Shown: positions 1-10,836 of the stretch, in pieces
Numbering within the stretch: the stretch's first letter is position 1
How the letters are laid out: every line of letters starts with the position of its first letter
DNA from: Kalaharituber pfeilii
Taxonomy: Eukaryota; Ascomycota; Pezizomycetes; Pezizales; Pezizaceae
DNA: 64,000 nt
Assembly (NCBI GenBank): GCA_015179045.1
Contig: WHUZ01000014.1
Coordinates: 620,001-684,000 of the forward strand
Direction: 5' to 3'
Program-made: the position numbers and the translations under genes
Notes under the pieces: model-generated
Told to the model about the DNA's origin: nothing
The model's database searches: none
What the model saw: the letters and a program-made list of their open reading frames with translations, nothing else

Positions 1-1934
1 TCACTTCAGGCATAGCCTCAAAGTTACTTATAGGTTCAGATGCCGTTACTGGCAATGGAATTGCTGTCATAGGAGAGTTTCCTGGACGTGGTTCTAGGGT
101 CTCCATGTTTGTTGCATCCGTTTTTGCCTCTGGAACTACAATTGATGAGTCCTTGATAGCCGCATCAAAGCTCCATTTCCCTTTGCCCATGACCGGGAGC
201 CTTGGATCATCAAACCAATAATACAAAAATCCCAGTAAGAATGGAATAGCAAGGGCAATATTCCACTTGTAGGTCATCCCGAGTCGTTTGATCGCCGTAG
301 AGGGAGATGATGGAAGAGCTTTATCAGTGCTTTCTGATGACTTCGGCTTATCCAAGCGATTCTCTGTTGGAGCGCCGATGAGAAGCGGTTGCTTACCACC
401 AATGAAGGCGGGTTCAGCTGGTGGGCTGTAATGGTTGGTTGGATGGACTCCAACGAGAACCTTCATCTTCTCAGGCTGCTCTAGCTTAGAAAGTTGAGGT
501 TTTAGTCGATAACAAGGTGCTGCGGAGCCGCTCTCGGAAACAAAGGGATAATGAAGTTCTGACAATGCGTACCATCCACCTTGCTCAGTGCACCCCACAT
601 ATGTTTTATCTACATGTGGCCGTTCTGCATCAACAAATGGTTGAGGAAGAACGAGAAAGTTAGTTTTGTCTGCTGAAGAAGACTTAATCACGTCAAATAC
701 ACGGGCCACTGGGGACGCCAGAGGTTGGTCATAAACCGGCGGTGCTTTGGACCCTATATTACGGAAACTTGTTAAACAGTGATGATATATATGAAGCTGA
801 CGACAGTGCATACCTCTGCTTCGATCAAAGCCAAGAATGCGGCCATTGTGTAGTGCATAGATGTAGCGATCATCCATAGGTTCACGATATTGCGCTGCCA
901 AGTCAAGATCACTGTTATTAGGGCCCCATTCTGTGTACTTGAGAGTCCATAATAGCTCGTTGGTATCCATATCTTCGACCGTTACAGTGTACTCTATCCA
1001 TTCAGTAATGTAAGTAATTTAATCTGGGAAATTATGTAATGAATAAACATACCAGTTCTCGCAACCAATATGGTTTTATCCGATTCTCGATTTTCACACT
1101 CGTCTTCGAGATCATCGGCCTCTTTTGGCTTACAACGACTCGTGTCGACTAGCATCCTAGCCCCTCCACCAGTCTTGAAAACCCTCAATATGTCACCAGT
1201 TCGCCCATCTATGGCATATGTAACTGTCTGTTTTTCTCCGCTGTAGGCTCTGCGAGTATCAGTTGACCACATCGGCGAACGTTCAACAAGTTTTTTCATT
1301 GTCATTCCTGTTCTCTGTTTTGATATCAGTATTTGCCGAAACCGAGATCAGGCCAAGCCCTTTCCCTTATGAATAGTTGGTAATCTACCTCGAGCCCTAA
1401 TTCCGGATGATATCGAAATAAAGCCCCCTCCTCAATCGGTTCGACGATCCAAACAAAATCGTCATCATCAATCCGATCACTGGTATCATTCCGCCTGTGA
1501 TATACAGTTTGCACGACGGGTGTATCTGACAGTAATTCCCATATGAGGCTTCCTGTCTTTCTTTCCCTTGCTTGGAGCGTACCATCCACCATCGCTATCA
1601 AGACAAAATCTCCCATTTTCCAATCAGTTATTGACCTTGGTGCGCCGAGCGCGGTATCTCCATTGAACCCATATGAGCTTTGTAGGCTTAGGGGCTGCGG
1701 AGATATCGTCGCCAGAGAACCGGACTCTCCAGCCGGTGGGACTGAAAGTGCTGACTTGGTGTGTGCATGGGCGCGACCGCCTTTCACAGGCTGGGTACCT
1801 GCTGAGACTGGTCTGTGCTGCTGTCCCCAGACTGCTCCAAATAGTTGTATAAAAAATAATAAAATCAGGAATTTCCAGATTGGGACGACATTGGAGTAGA
1901 AAGGCCTTGACCCAGTGACGTTTCGCCCGCGCAT
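1..1934 (-). CDS. IRE1: Serine/threonine kinase-endoribonuclease IRE1, N-terminal part (runs off left edge)
   Basis: IRE1 is the ER membrane sensor of the unfolded protein response; its lumenal domain detects unfolded protein and its cytosolic kinase-RNase starts unconventional mRNA splicing. Only the lumenal and membrane part is here. The start at 1934 is followed by a hydrophobic signal/anchor (about residues 20-38, KFLILLFFIQLFGAVWG). A beta-propeller-like lumenal domain follows, with the repeats MVDGTLQARERKTGSLIWEL and YAIDGRTGDILRVF. A membrane segment around 225-290 (NIALAIPFLLGFLYYW) precedes a cytosolic linker. Inferred exons are 1934..1343, 1307..1053, 993..814 and 753..<1. Introns 2 and 3 have normal borders (GTATGT...TAG; GTATGC...TATAG). 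Intron 1 would be only 35 nt. The kinase and RNase domains lie beyond the left edge. Family call is firm; exon 1/2 junction less so. Confidence 0.88.
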
Positions 1935-2913
1935 GATAACGAGGGGATAAATTTCACCACCAAGACCTGCTTAGTGAAACAAGCAAGCAAGCGGCGACAG
2001 TTTGTTGAATCGCAGATTGTAGGTTTACTGCCAGAAAGGAAAGGTTTGAACGGCTGAGGAGTTCAGAAAGAGATGTGGGTGATGGGGGGTGGGGGTGAAT
2101 GATTGTTGCAACAGGTCGGGTCGTATTTCCAATTGGGAGTCCCGGGAAGGGCAGTACACTAATAGCCGTCGTACAAGTAGTGATGCATAAGGAGCGGCCA
2201 AGGTACCAGCGTGGTGCAAGCAGCAGCTCCGGTTGTGTCAGTGCTTATGACCTCAATCTGTTCCAAGATGCGTATCTCGCTTCTCGATGTCGTGAGCTCT
2301 TTCTCCGTTTAAGGTTGGTGACTCTGTTGCGAATGGGTGTGTTGCCTGTGTGGGGGGGACGAGAGATTGAGTGGTTCTTGTTCTTGTTGTGGGGTGAGAC
2401 GGTTGGTTAGACGTGCGACAAGGGCAGCGAATGCTATAGATTGCGCGTATGAGAACGGAATAAAAATTTGCGGTGCGTTAGATGTAATATCGATAGTACT
2501 GGTTCATTGTGGGCTGGGCTTGGGGCGGGAGGGGAGGGAAGGTGTGGTTGGTGGACCTGCCTGAGATGTGGAGGACGAGGAGAGCGGAAGGTGAGGGGAC
2601 GCAGCGTAAGCAGGAAGCCCTGGCTGGAGCAGGGGAACATTGGCTGTTACAGCTGAGCCTTGGGCCAAGCGACTGCCAGTCACGAGACGACGCATGCACT
2701 GCCGTGCAAGGGACACTGGAGGGCGAGAGGGAAAGGGAGCCGAGGGTGAGCTCGACGGCCAAGTATTACGGCAAGCCATAAACATCATTGATCCTCGCAG
2801 ACTTGTCAGCCACTTGCCTTGTAACATTTGAAGACATGTCGCGATTTTATGTGCCTGCACTGATATGTATATTGATAAGTATTTTAGTGCTTAGAGTACC
2901 TTATACCTTTGGC

Positions 2914-2927
2914 TGTTCTCGTGCCCA
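2914..2927 (+). repeat. Dispersed 14-bp word TGTTCTCGTGCCCA, copy 1
   Basis: Exact copy of the 14-mer, in non-coding DNA upstream of IRE1. Related copies lie at 3116, 4897, 42121 (reverse), 42782 and 54749 (reverse). Confidence 0.6.
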
Positions 2928-3115
2928 CCCGCAGCCAACTCTCGAGACAATTAAGCCAAAGCTTGAGTGATTAATGACGATGAATCAATATCCCGTACTC
3001 TGCCCCGGCATTTGGTTACCGGACTACCGCTCTTGCCTAAGTACATAAAGTTTAGAACTTAAAGTGTAAAGACGTGCCTACTCTACAGTTATATTCTGCT
3101 GGTCTTGTATTCAGT

Positions 3116-3129
3116 TGCTCTCGTGCCCA
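3116..3129 (+). repeat. Dispersed 14-bp word, copy 2 (one mismatch)
   Basis: TGCTCTCGTGCCCA, one mismatch from copy 1 and about 200 bp from it in the same orientation. Similar short flanks (GTATTCAGT before, GTATCAGTG after) hint at an imperfect direct duplication. Confidence 0.5.
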
Positions 3130-4886
3130 CGTATCAGTGGACTATCCTTACCTGCTCATCGAGTTGTACTTTTAGCCAGTAAGTATAGGTAAGCGTACTG
3201 GTAATATCTAAAATTAGATCTTTGAAAGATCTACTGTTTCCTCTGTCGTTAATAAACCCAAAAGAAAGCTGAGGAGCCGAGTCAGAGATTGAGGCCGGAC
3301 GGTATTGTACAAAGCTCAGAATCATGTCGAACTGGGCCCCGGCTGAAGCAGGTATTAACTACCGGCTGGCCCTTATATGCTATTCTCTCACCTCTGTCAT
3401 ATTTGGGCGGTAAATAGACTACCCTCTACTGCAATTCAACATCGCCCTCGCTCCGGTTTGCGGCCGCATTGAGGTGTATTGGGCATCGCTATTAACTTTG
3501 CGAGCAACCTCTTAGATTAATGTCGTGGTTCTAAGTTTACCCATTCAGCCATTGAACTTCCACTTAACCAGTCGCTCGAATACAAGCTTCATTGGCCTCT
3601 GCAAAAGCCATCGGATACCTTTAGCATGCAGTGCTTGTCAAGTTAGTTGTACATGCAGATATAGATGGGCGTTTAGCGCTAGGCATTGTGGTCTGCAAGG
3701 GGTTGAACTTGATATCGGCCGGTGCTCTGGATCAGGTGGAATAGCCGGTTCGTAGAGCCCCACCGTCGTGCTAAACCTCCTCTCAATCTAGCTGTCGACG
3801 ATGCTCTCACACTTTGACTCCCAGTCTCGCTGTTTTCATCCCTTACCCTCAACTCTCCGAGCTGAGTGTAGAAGGTCAATGCGATATCATCTACTGTAAT
3901 TGGGCGTTCTATTCAACTTCTCGATCTTAAGAAATATGACCCCACTGTCATACTTCACACTGTTTACTCGCCTCCAGCCTCAATTGGGCCCTTACTCTCA
4001 TCCTCGCTACAAAGGTAAGCAAGCACTCGAGCCACTAGCGGAACTTCGAGTAGGTACAGGGTAGTCTCGTAACCAGGTACAGGGTCGGTTTCTGAGACAA
4101 CGATGGTGCACTTGTACTCGCGTTTGAAAAAGTGAATGCGACTACCAGGTGTTACCAACTGGGCCTTTAGCCTATCATACGAAGAACAGGACAACATTGG
4201 TTCTATACAAGCCCGCCAGAGGGATAACCGAACATGAATAAAGGAGTTCTAAGGAGCTTATGGACAGTGAAGATCTTATTTGTGGAGTAGCAAGGACGGA
4301 AGAGGATAAAATACAGAAAGGCGAAGGAACATGACTGAGGCTCATAAGAACAAATAAAAAATCATTATCTTGGATGGCAGTTGAGGGAAAGGACACTTCC
4401 TGATTAAGCAGTATGGAACTTTGATGCCAAGCTGCTCATTCAATTAAGACTAAGCCTCATGCTCAATTTCCAAGAGCAACTTGCAATTTTGATCAATCGC
4501 TCTGAGCAGGTGCCATCCTACATGCCTGTAGCTGACTTCCATCGAACAGCTTTGGTGGAGCCATAATATTACCATCCATTCCTCTGCAGATTTCCTCCGT
4601 GCACCTGCAGGGACGGTGCTTTCTTACTCTGGGCATTGCGTCAATTAATTTTGCAGCAGCCACATACTAGTATACCCTGACCATCTTGGTGATCTACGCT
4701 GAGATAATAAGGCGCCAACTTGTTCGCAACGGACCTACGGATGGTGGAATTTTGGGGACCAGGCCCGATATAGGATGTTCAAGACCCTGTGACAACACTA
4801 ACTCACAAGATCAAATTTCCACCAAAAACTGGAACATCATCAGAGCGATAAATATATAATTCAGAGCCCAAGGTATTTCGAGGAGC

Positions 4887-4924
4887 GGTAAAAGCCTGTT
4901 CTCGTGCCCAGACTGGTAAAAGCC
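4887..4924 (+). repeat. Dispersed 14-bp word, copy 3, flanked by a 10-bp direct repeat
   Basis: The exact 14-mer is at 4897-4910. The 18-bp stretch TGTTCTCGTGCCCAGACT (4897-4914) sits between two perfect copies of GGTAAAAGCC (4887-4896 and 4915-4924). The arrangement looks like a small insertion with a duplicated target, or the scar of an excised element. That reading is inference. Confidence 0.55.
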
Positions 4925-6322
4925 ATGAAGCTGCTCAGGCAACCTGATCAAGTTGAGGTTTTCCTCTTTGTGAGTTGTTATCCCTAGAAACGCCACTAAT
5001 ATATATGTATCTACTGGTTGATAGCTCTTATCATAGGAGACTAGTTGGTATGTCAATGCGGAACGGTAGTATTCCTGCTTGTCGGGATATGCGCTCCCAT
5101 AGGGGATATCAATGCTGCCTGCCCAATCGCCTATGTCTGGAAATCAGGGTCGAGAATTAAGTTGCAGACTATCGACCCTTGGTGTTTGGTACATTGTCTT
5201 GCATTGTGAGTTAGTGCGTTCAGAAGGCTCATGACATAAATACCGGAACACCAGGGGTTGTCGGCAAGTGTGGCGAAGTGGTCTGTGTGTTGTAGGAAGC
5301 TGTAGTGACGGAGTAGGGCTCGCTGAGTGCAGATACTTTTCTTTATCTTCTAGAGAGCATGCCTAGACGTATGGCTGCCGAGATTGCTGCTAATGGAGGA
5401 CACACAAATGGAGTCGCAGTAATTCATGTATTTACCTTGAACATTCAATTCAAAAACTGGCGTTGTTCCCTAGCGCATACCCCTGTATGCTGGTATACAA
5501 GTAGAGTACATACTAGGTACCTGAAGAACCTGAAGGACAGTGTCTGCATATATTTGACCAGGTTTTCACATGAGTCTTGTGATCACGATTGTATATGCCA
5601 TTATTCTTTACTATATGCATCAACATAACCGGGTCCTGTATATATACTGCAAACCTGTGCACAAAAGCCTAACTGTAAATTCAAGTTGTTAACTCGTGCG
5701 TCGACAATTGAACATATAGTAGGTACGTTTGTAACTCCTTATTTTACTCCCATTTCTACGGTACCTCCCTTCCTGGAGGCTACGTCTAAGCAGTAGTAAT
5801 CTGGGGAAGCCAGCGCACTGTCTAATATAGTTGTAGTCTCACGTGTGAATCAGACTATCGTGCTCCTGCAATTTTGCGTCAGTTGATGGAGCGGACATAT
5901 CGCCTTGTCATCACGCCTTTTTGCAAAAATAAGCTGATTGCTCAATACGGTTCGGAAATGATAGTCACGGATGGCTAGCTATAAATAGTGGTGGTGTGAG
6001 TATATATAGATTAGGGCTAGAGGACACAAATAGCCATTCTTTTTCAGATCTGATAGGCAAAATCCGTTGAGTGATGGAATACCAAGTACATGTACTAGTA
6101 ACAAGTAATATTGATACAAAGCCATGTTTGATACAATAAAAGTAAAAGTTCAAGGACAAGCTTTTCTTATCTCATACCCAAACCATGCTTCAACTTCATG
6201 ACATGATTATACAATAAAAATCACAGTATCTTTGCAAAAAGACCGTTCGGAATAGCACATATTGACTCCGTAATGCAGCAACTATTTCTTCGCCTTATTC
6301 TTCTGCTTCCACGCTGCCGCCC

Positions 6323-8137
6323 TCACACTGGCCTTTGCCCTTGTCTTCCCTTCCCTTTCTTCTTTCCTCCCCCAAGTTTCAAGCCGGGATTTGACGTACT
6401 GTTCGCTCTCGTACCCTCAAATATAAACGCTTCTGGTGCCTTCCTCATTTGCGCAGCTCCTGCTTTCCCAAGCAATTTTCGAGCCCTACCCAGCATTTCC
6501 TTCAGATGTGGATCCTTCTTTGGAATAAACACCTTACGCTTCTTTACAGGACGTCCAGTAGCGGGGTCGGCGTTGGGCTTGTCTTTGCGCTTGATGTTTT
6601 TGGCACGAGTGATACGGAGTTTGCGGTCGCCTTCCATTTTTTTGCCGTCAAGAATGAGCGCTTGTTCAACGGAAACTCCGTCCTGTTGGGATTTTGTGAG
6701 ATTAGACAGCAATCTCGAAAACAAGGTTCAGGATTGTAGTTGGTAGAAGCCGCATATAGAAGTGGGGTTACGCCAACGGGTTGGGCTGGGATAGGCGGGG
6801 CCGTCGACATGGATAATGAGATGTAAATGTAACTTACCTCAAATTGTACATATGCAAAACCCTTCCCCACGTTTGTTGCGCTGTCCCTTACAATTCTGAC
6901 GTATTCGATCTTCCCACATGATACAAAGTGTCGCCATAAACTTTCCTCCTGTGCCTCAAAGTCTAGATTACCAATAAAGACAGACCGTTTTGTATCATGT
7001 TTAGCAGGGTGCGCAACGCTATCCACTCTGATATGCCGGTCAAGCACAACAGTTCCATTCAGCTTCAAGGCCTCGCGGGCGGCCTCTTTGGTCTTATATA
7101 CAATATATGCATTGACGGTTTGCTGTTTCTCGTGCAGCTTATGTGCCGCAAGGGCAGCCTTGCGGGGTATCTGCTCCGAAAACGCAACTGAACGGAACCG
7201 AAGCTTTGCGATTTTCCCTGGACCAGAGAATGCTCTTTTCAGTGTTTTATACGAAGCCTGTCACAACCCAAGTACGGTTAGCCCCATCAAGGCCAATCCA
7301 ATGATGCAAGAAAAAGGCGATGACATGCAGGAACCAACCTTGGAGGAAATAGCGATTGACGGCACATTTCCTAGGAAAACAGTTCGAGCAGCCTCTTCAA
7401 GATCCTCACTCTTCTTAGATACCAATGCCTCGTGTAGAATGGGAAATGGTTTACTGATGCCATTTTGCTCCTCTTTCTCGTTCTCGTTAGCATCAGACTG
7501 ACTATCGCTTTGTTCTTCTGAACTCCCATCCTCTGCGGCTGCATCGCTTTCCACTGCCCCTGATGGATTGGTGGCTTTAGATGAATTGGATTCTAATTGG
7601 CCGTTTGTTTTCTTTGCTATTTTTTTAGCCTCCGTATCTTCCTCTGCTTGTAACCTTTGCATGTACTGTTCCTCTATGTTATCATCGTCGCGCTTCCGCT
7701 TTGCGCGGCGATTCGGTTTTGATAGTTGTGGCGCATTGGTTTCTTTACTGCCAGTTGCTTTCTGTAAACTTTCCACGTCTTCATCCTGGCTAGAACTGCC
7801 TGAACCCCCATCCGCTTCTTGCCCAGAGCTCTGATTATCGGCAGTGGTCGAATCCTCATCCTCTTCTGCTGTTGGCGCCCTTTTCGCCACAAACGGTATG
7901 TAGGTCCTCTCTGATGCTTTGACAGGCCCAAGCTGGAATGAAGCACAAGCACGTCAGGACGGAATTGCTTCAAATGAATGCTTGCGCTGAGCTACTACTC
8001 ACGCTAGAGCCAAACAAGGAGGCCAGGGAAGGGTCAATGGCTTTAGATGGGGCTGTCAATGAGAGCCCCGTTGATGGTGTTTCCTCCGCCGTCTTTGAGG
8101 CCTTGGACTGAGTTGACTTTTCTTTGCTCTTTCTCAT
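6323..8137 (-). CDS. NOP12: Nucleolar protein 12 (two-RRM ribosome biogenesis factor), C-terminus out of frame
   Basis: Nop12 is a nucleolar RNA-binding protein for pre-25S rRNA maturation. Exons 8137..8003, 7932..7339, 7257..6838 and 6682..6323 give 502 residues. A low-complexity acidic/Lys-rich N-terminal half (to about residue 225, with a [13 protein letters not shown] signal) is followed by RRM1 (RNP-like TVFLGNVP; split by an intron) and RRM2 (SVFIGNLDF ... GKGFAYVQF). The tail is basic ([20 protein letters not shown]). All introns have GT...CAG borders (GTGAGT..CCAG, GTTGGT..ACAG, GTAAGT..ACAG). The frame stops at 6323, while the typical basic Nop12 tail ([13 protein letters not shown]) is intact in another frame ending at 6282. 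A one-base slip in the purine tract at about 6341-6372 would explain this. The ATG at 8137 is the only one opening the conserved N-terminal exon. Confidence 0.88.
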
Positions 8138-9917
8138 AGCTGTAGGAGTGGGAGGTTATTCCAGTTAGGTGTCTGCGAAAGGTAAAGCCAAGAAACGCTC
8201 AATTGAGCGGACTGGCATATGTGAAGGGTTCGTATCGGAGCGTGCGCACCCTTGTCTTGACAGACTTCAAGCGAGGTTGCTGCAAATGCTTTTGGGTACC
8301 ATCAACATTGAGGCTCCGCAGAAGTTGGAGAAGAAGGTAAAAAAAGAAATGGAAATTGAAGCAAGGCGAGTCCATATCGGTACTAGTCCCCGGTATCTCA
8401 ACGATGTAACGGCACTATCGCACGTTTGTTTTAGCGCCCTGCGCGGGGGTGTGTGATTTACGCAACAAGGCTCCAAGCTTTTTTTTTTTTTTTTTTTTTC
8501 TGTTATATCATGGATTGGCTTGAGGCGGTATCTGAACCTTGTTTACTTTTAACTCGTCTTTTATTATTTACTTATTGCTCTATTTTGATTTGTGTATCAA
8601 GCTACCAGCAAAGATGTGAAGTCTACTTACAGGGTCGGCTTGACGCGGGGGCAGCTAGCAGAGCTGTGCCTGTAGTCTCGTGACCAGTGTGCCTGTATTC
8701 TACTCCATACTTACCACACCCTGCGACAGCCAGCGGGAAGATCCGGTTCGGTATGCAACCGGTCCCGGCGCTTGTACCTATAGCAATCATGTTCATGTTC
8801 ATGTCCATGCACCGCTGATTTCGCTCCTCATGCACAATCATCCCGAACGCCGTTGATCCCCGTGTGTCGTCCAGTATCGATATACGTATGTCCTCACGTA
8901 CATGTAGTCCAGCTGCAGAGGGCTCCGAGCAAAGCCTCTTGGCCGGCCAATAATTGGAGCGCACCTCTCACACGGGCGGGTCCTCAGGTTCGCAACTGCG
9001 GCAGTGACATGTCTTGCGCAGAGGGAGGACGCCGGCTGGGTCCAAGTATGCGCTGTGAGAGTATAATATAATACGACTAGTGCTTCTTCTTGTAGCTACA
9101 CTGGCATCCTGCGTTGCCAGTAGGAATGGTGCGTGTGGCCCAGCTCACATGGAGGCGCACTGAAGGGCCGATACTATCAGATATCATCTCAAGAGCCGTG
9201 GCATCAGTGGGCAGGTTTGGCTTTGTTTGGTTGCCAGACTGGGCCTCCGGCAGGACAACTAGCAGAGGGCGCGCTTAGAGGGCGAGCGAGACGAGAGAGG
9301 GAACGCAACGCAAAACCTTGCTGTGCTGCCTGGCAGCTCGGCAGCGGGGGCAGCTTCGCCGCCTGCGGGTTTTGCATCATGTGTACGGATGCCTGTGTCC
9401 TCGGTGCCTACTTACTTTACATAGCCTATGTGGTGGATGGTGCGCGCGCACGAGGGCGGCAGCGGCAGCGGCAGCGGCAGCGCAGCCGTGCCTGTGGCCG
9501 CCGTGGCCGCCGTGGCCGCTTCAGGCCTCTCCGGCCCCGACTCGAGCGCCCGGCGCCCGGCGCCCTTGCTGCCCCCGCTGCCGCCCTCTGCTGTGCCCGT
9601 CCCGCTGGCCGCCCGTCCCCGACCGGCCCCTCCCCCCCCGCGAGAAGCGCGCACAGCCGTGCCGCCATCCTGCCCGCCCGCGCGCCCTGCCCTGTCCGTG
9701 TCCCACTCTGCCGGCCTCTCCTCGTGCCTCGCACGCACGCAATCGCCTCGTCTCGTCAAGTGGCCCTGTGTTCCGCGCTGAATTCTGCACGTCTCTGCTT
9801 GTCCCTCCGTCACCGTCAGCGCCTCACAGGGTACCCCCCTCCCACCCCCAGCACCCCGGCAGCTGCATATCCACCACACACACCACACCCGCAGAGCCCT
9901 CTCTGATTCGGTCCATA

Positions 9918-9950
9918 CATCCATCCATCCATCCATCCATCCATCCATCC
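9918..9950. repeat. (CATC)n microsatellite
   Basis: About eight tandem CATC units upstream of DEP1. Confidence 0.9.
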
Positions 9951-10199
9951 TGCTGCTTGCTCTCGCCCTACTGCTCCTCCTCCGCCTCTGCTTGCTGCTG
10001 CTGCCCGCCGCCGCCTTGTCTGCACACGCAAATACCTCCACCGAAACGCTGCCTGCACTCATTCCACCCGACTCTACACTAATTTCGATCACGGCCCTCC
10101 CATTATGCCCCATTGCTGAAAGGAAACGATCCTGTCCTGACGCCAGAACCTGCAGTGTGTGCTAGACAACTCTAATACCAAAAAAAAGTGGAAGCAATA

Positions 10200-10209
10200 C
10201 CCCCCCCCC

Positions 10210-10240
<31 letters not shown>

Positions 10241-10245
10241 ACACA
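10200..10245. repeat. Poly-C run followed by (AC)n
   Basis: An uninterrupted run of about 27 C, then about nine AC units, in the DEP1 leader. It could form unusual structure and is a hard tract to sequence. Confidence 0.9.
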
Positions 10246-10836
10246 ACCGTACTACTCCCACACTCCTGCCTGCCATTCCATCGACACAACCACCCCCACA
10301 TTCCCAACACAAACTCGCACTCTCACACGTACACTCATCACAGCCCACGTCCGCTCCCATTCAGAGTCTGTTCACCCATCCCACCGCCAAATCTCGCATG
10401 CTCCTCTCGCATGCTCCTTGCCCGCTCTGCTCCACTCCTCAAAGATTCACGAAGCGGGATAACCCAGCAATCGGCCTCTTGTCTTTCCGAATCAACTTGC
10501 CTTGAACTACCAGCACCGTCACGCTACCGTCGACGCTTCCCGCCCTGCTCTTAGCGGCCTCGTCTGTCTCGCATCCTGAACGTTTTTTCCCAGACCGCTT
10601 GTACTTTACGCCTACATTCTTGCTCGGTCACCTCGGTCACCCGCGACTTCAAGTCACCTAGCTGTCTGCCTTCCCGAACACCCCTGAACCTACGCAGCCA
10701 TCATTCAATTCTACCTACTGAACTAATTGGAAAGAGTGACGGCACTTTACCACCTCCTCGTCCCACTCGTCCTTCTCGTTTTCTTCTCACAGCACCCTAA
10801 TCCTCATCGAAGAAGGACACGGCTTCGCTTCAGACT

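Larger units (their letters stand above)
1935..6281. other. Gene-poor intergenic region
   Basis: About 4.3 kb between the start of IRE1 and the 3' end of NOP12. Positions 1935-2800 are the likely IRE1 promoter and leader, with G-rich tracts at 2080-2100 and 2505-2600. The rest holds only short ORFs without recognisable domains. Three copies of a TGTTCTCGTGCCCA-like word occur at 2914, 3116 and 4897. I recognise no RNA gene or transposon protein. Confidence 0.6.
8138..10836. other. Long intergenic region and DEP1 leader
   Basis: 2.7 kb between divergent NOP12 and DEP1. Position 8479-8500 is a T tract. 8900-9800 is GC-rich and shows long overlapping ORFs on both strands, without domains, as expected by composition. 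9918-9950 is a (CATC)n microsatellite. 10200-10245 is a poly-C run followed by (AC)n. 10250-10830 is CT-rich, typical of a fungal core promoter and 5' leader. Confidence 0.6.

Noticed and set aside
3964..4197. 77-residue minus-strand ORF in the gene-poor region
   Set aside because: Short, no recognised motif and no splice-linked neighbours; kept out for lack of support.
8169..8456. Plus-strand ORF just upstream of NOP12
   Set aside because: Starts at GTG and overlaps the NOP12 promoter; no family signs.
9133..10113. Long overlapping ORFs on both strands (up to about 257 codons)
   Set aside because: GC-rich and repeat-driven composition, all frames open at once, Arg/Pro/Ala translations without domains; it is the DEP1 leader.
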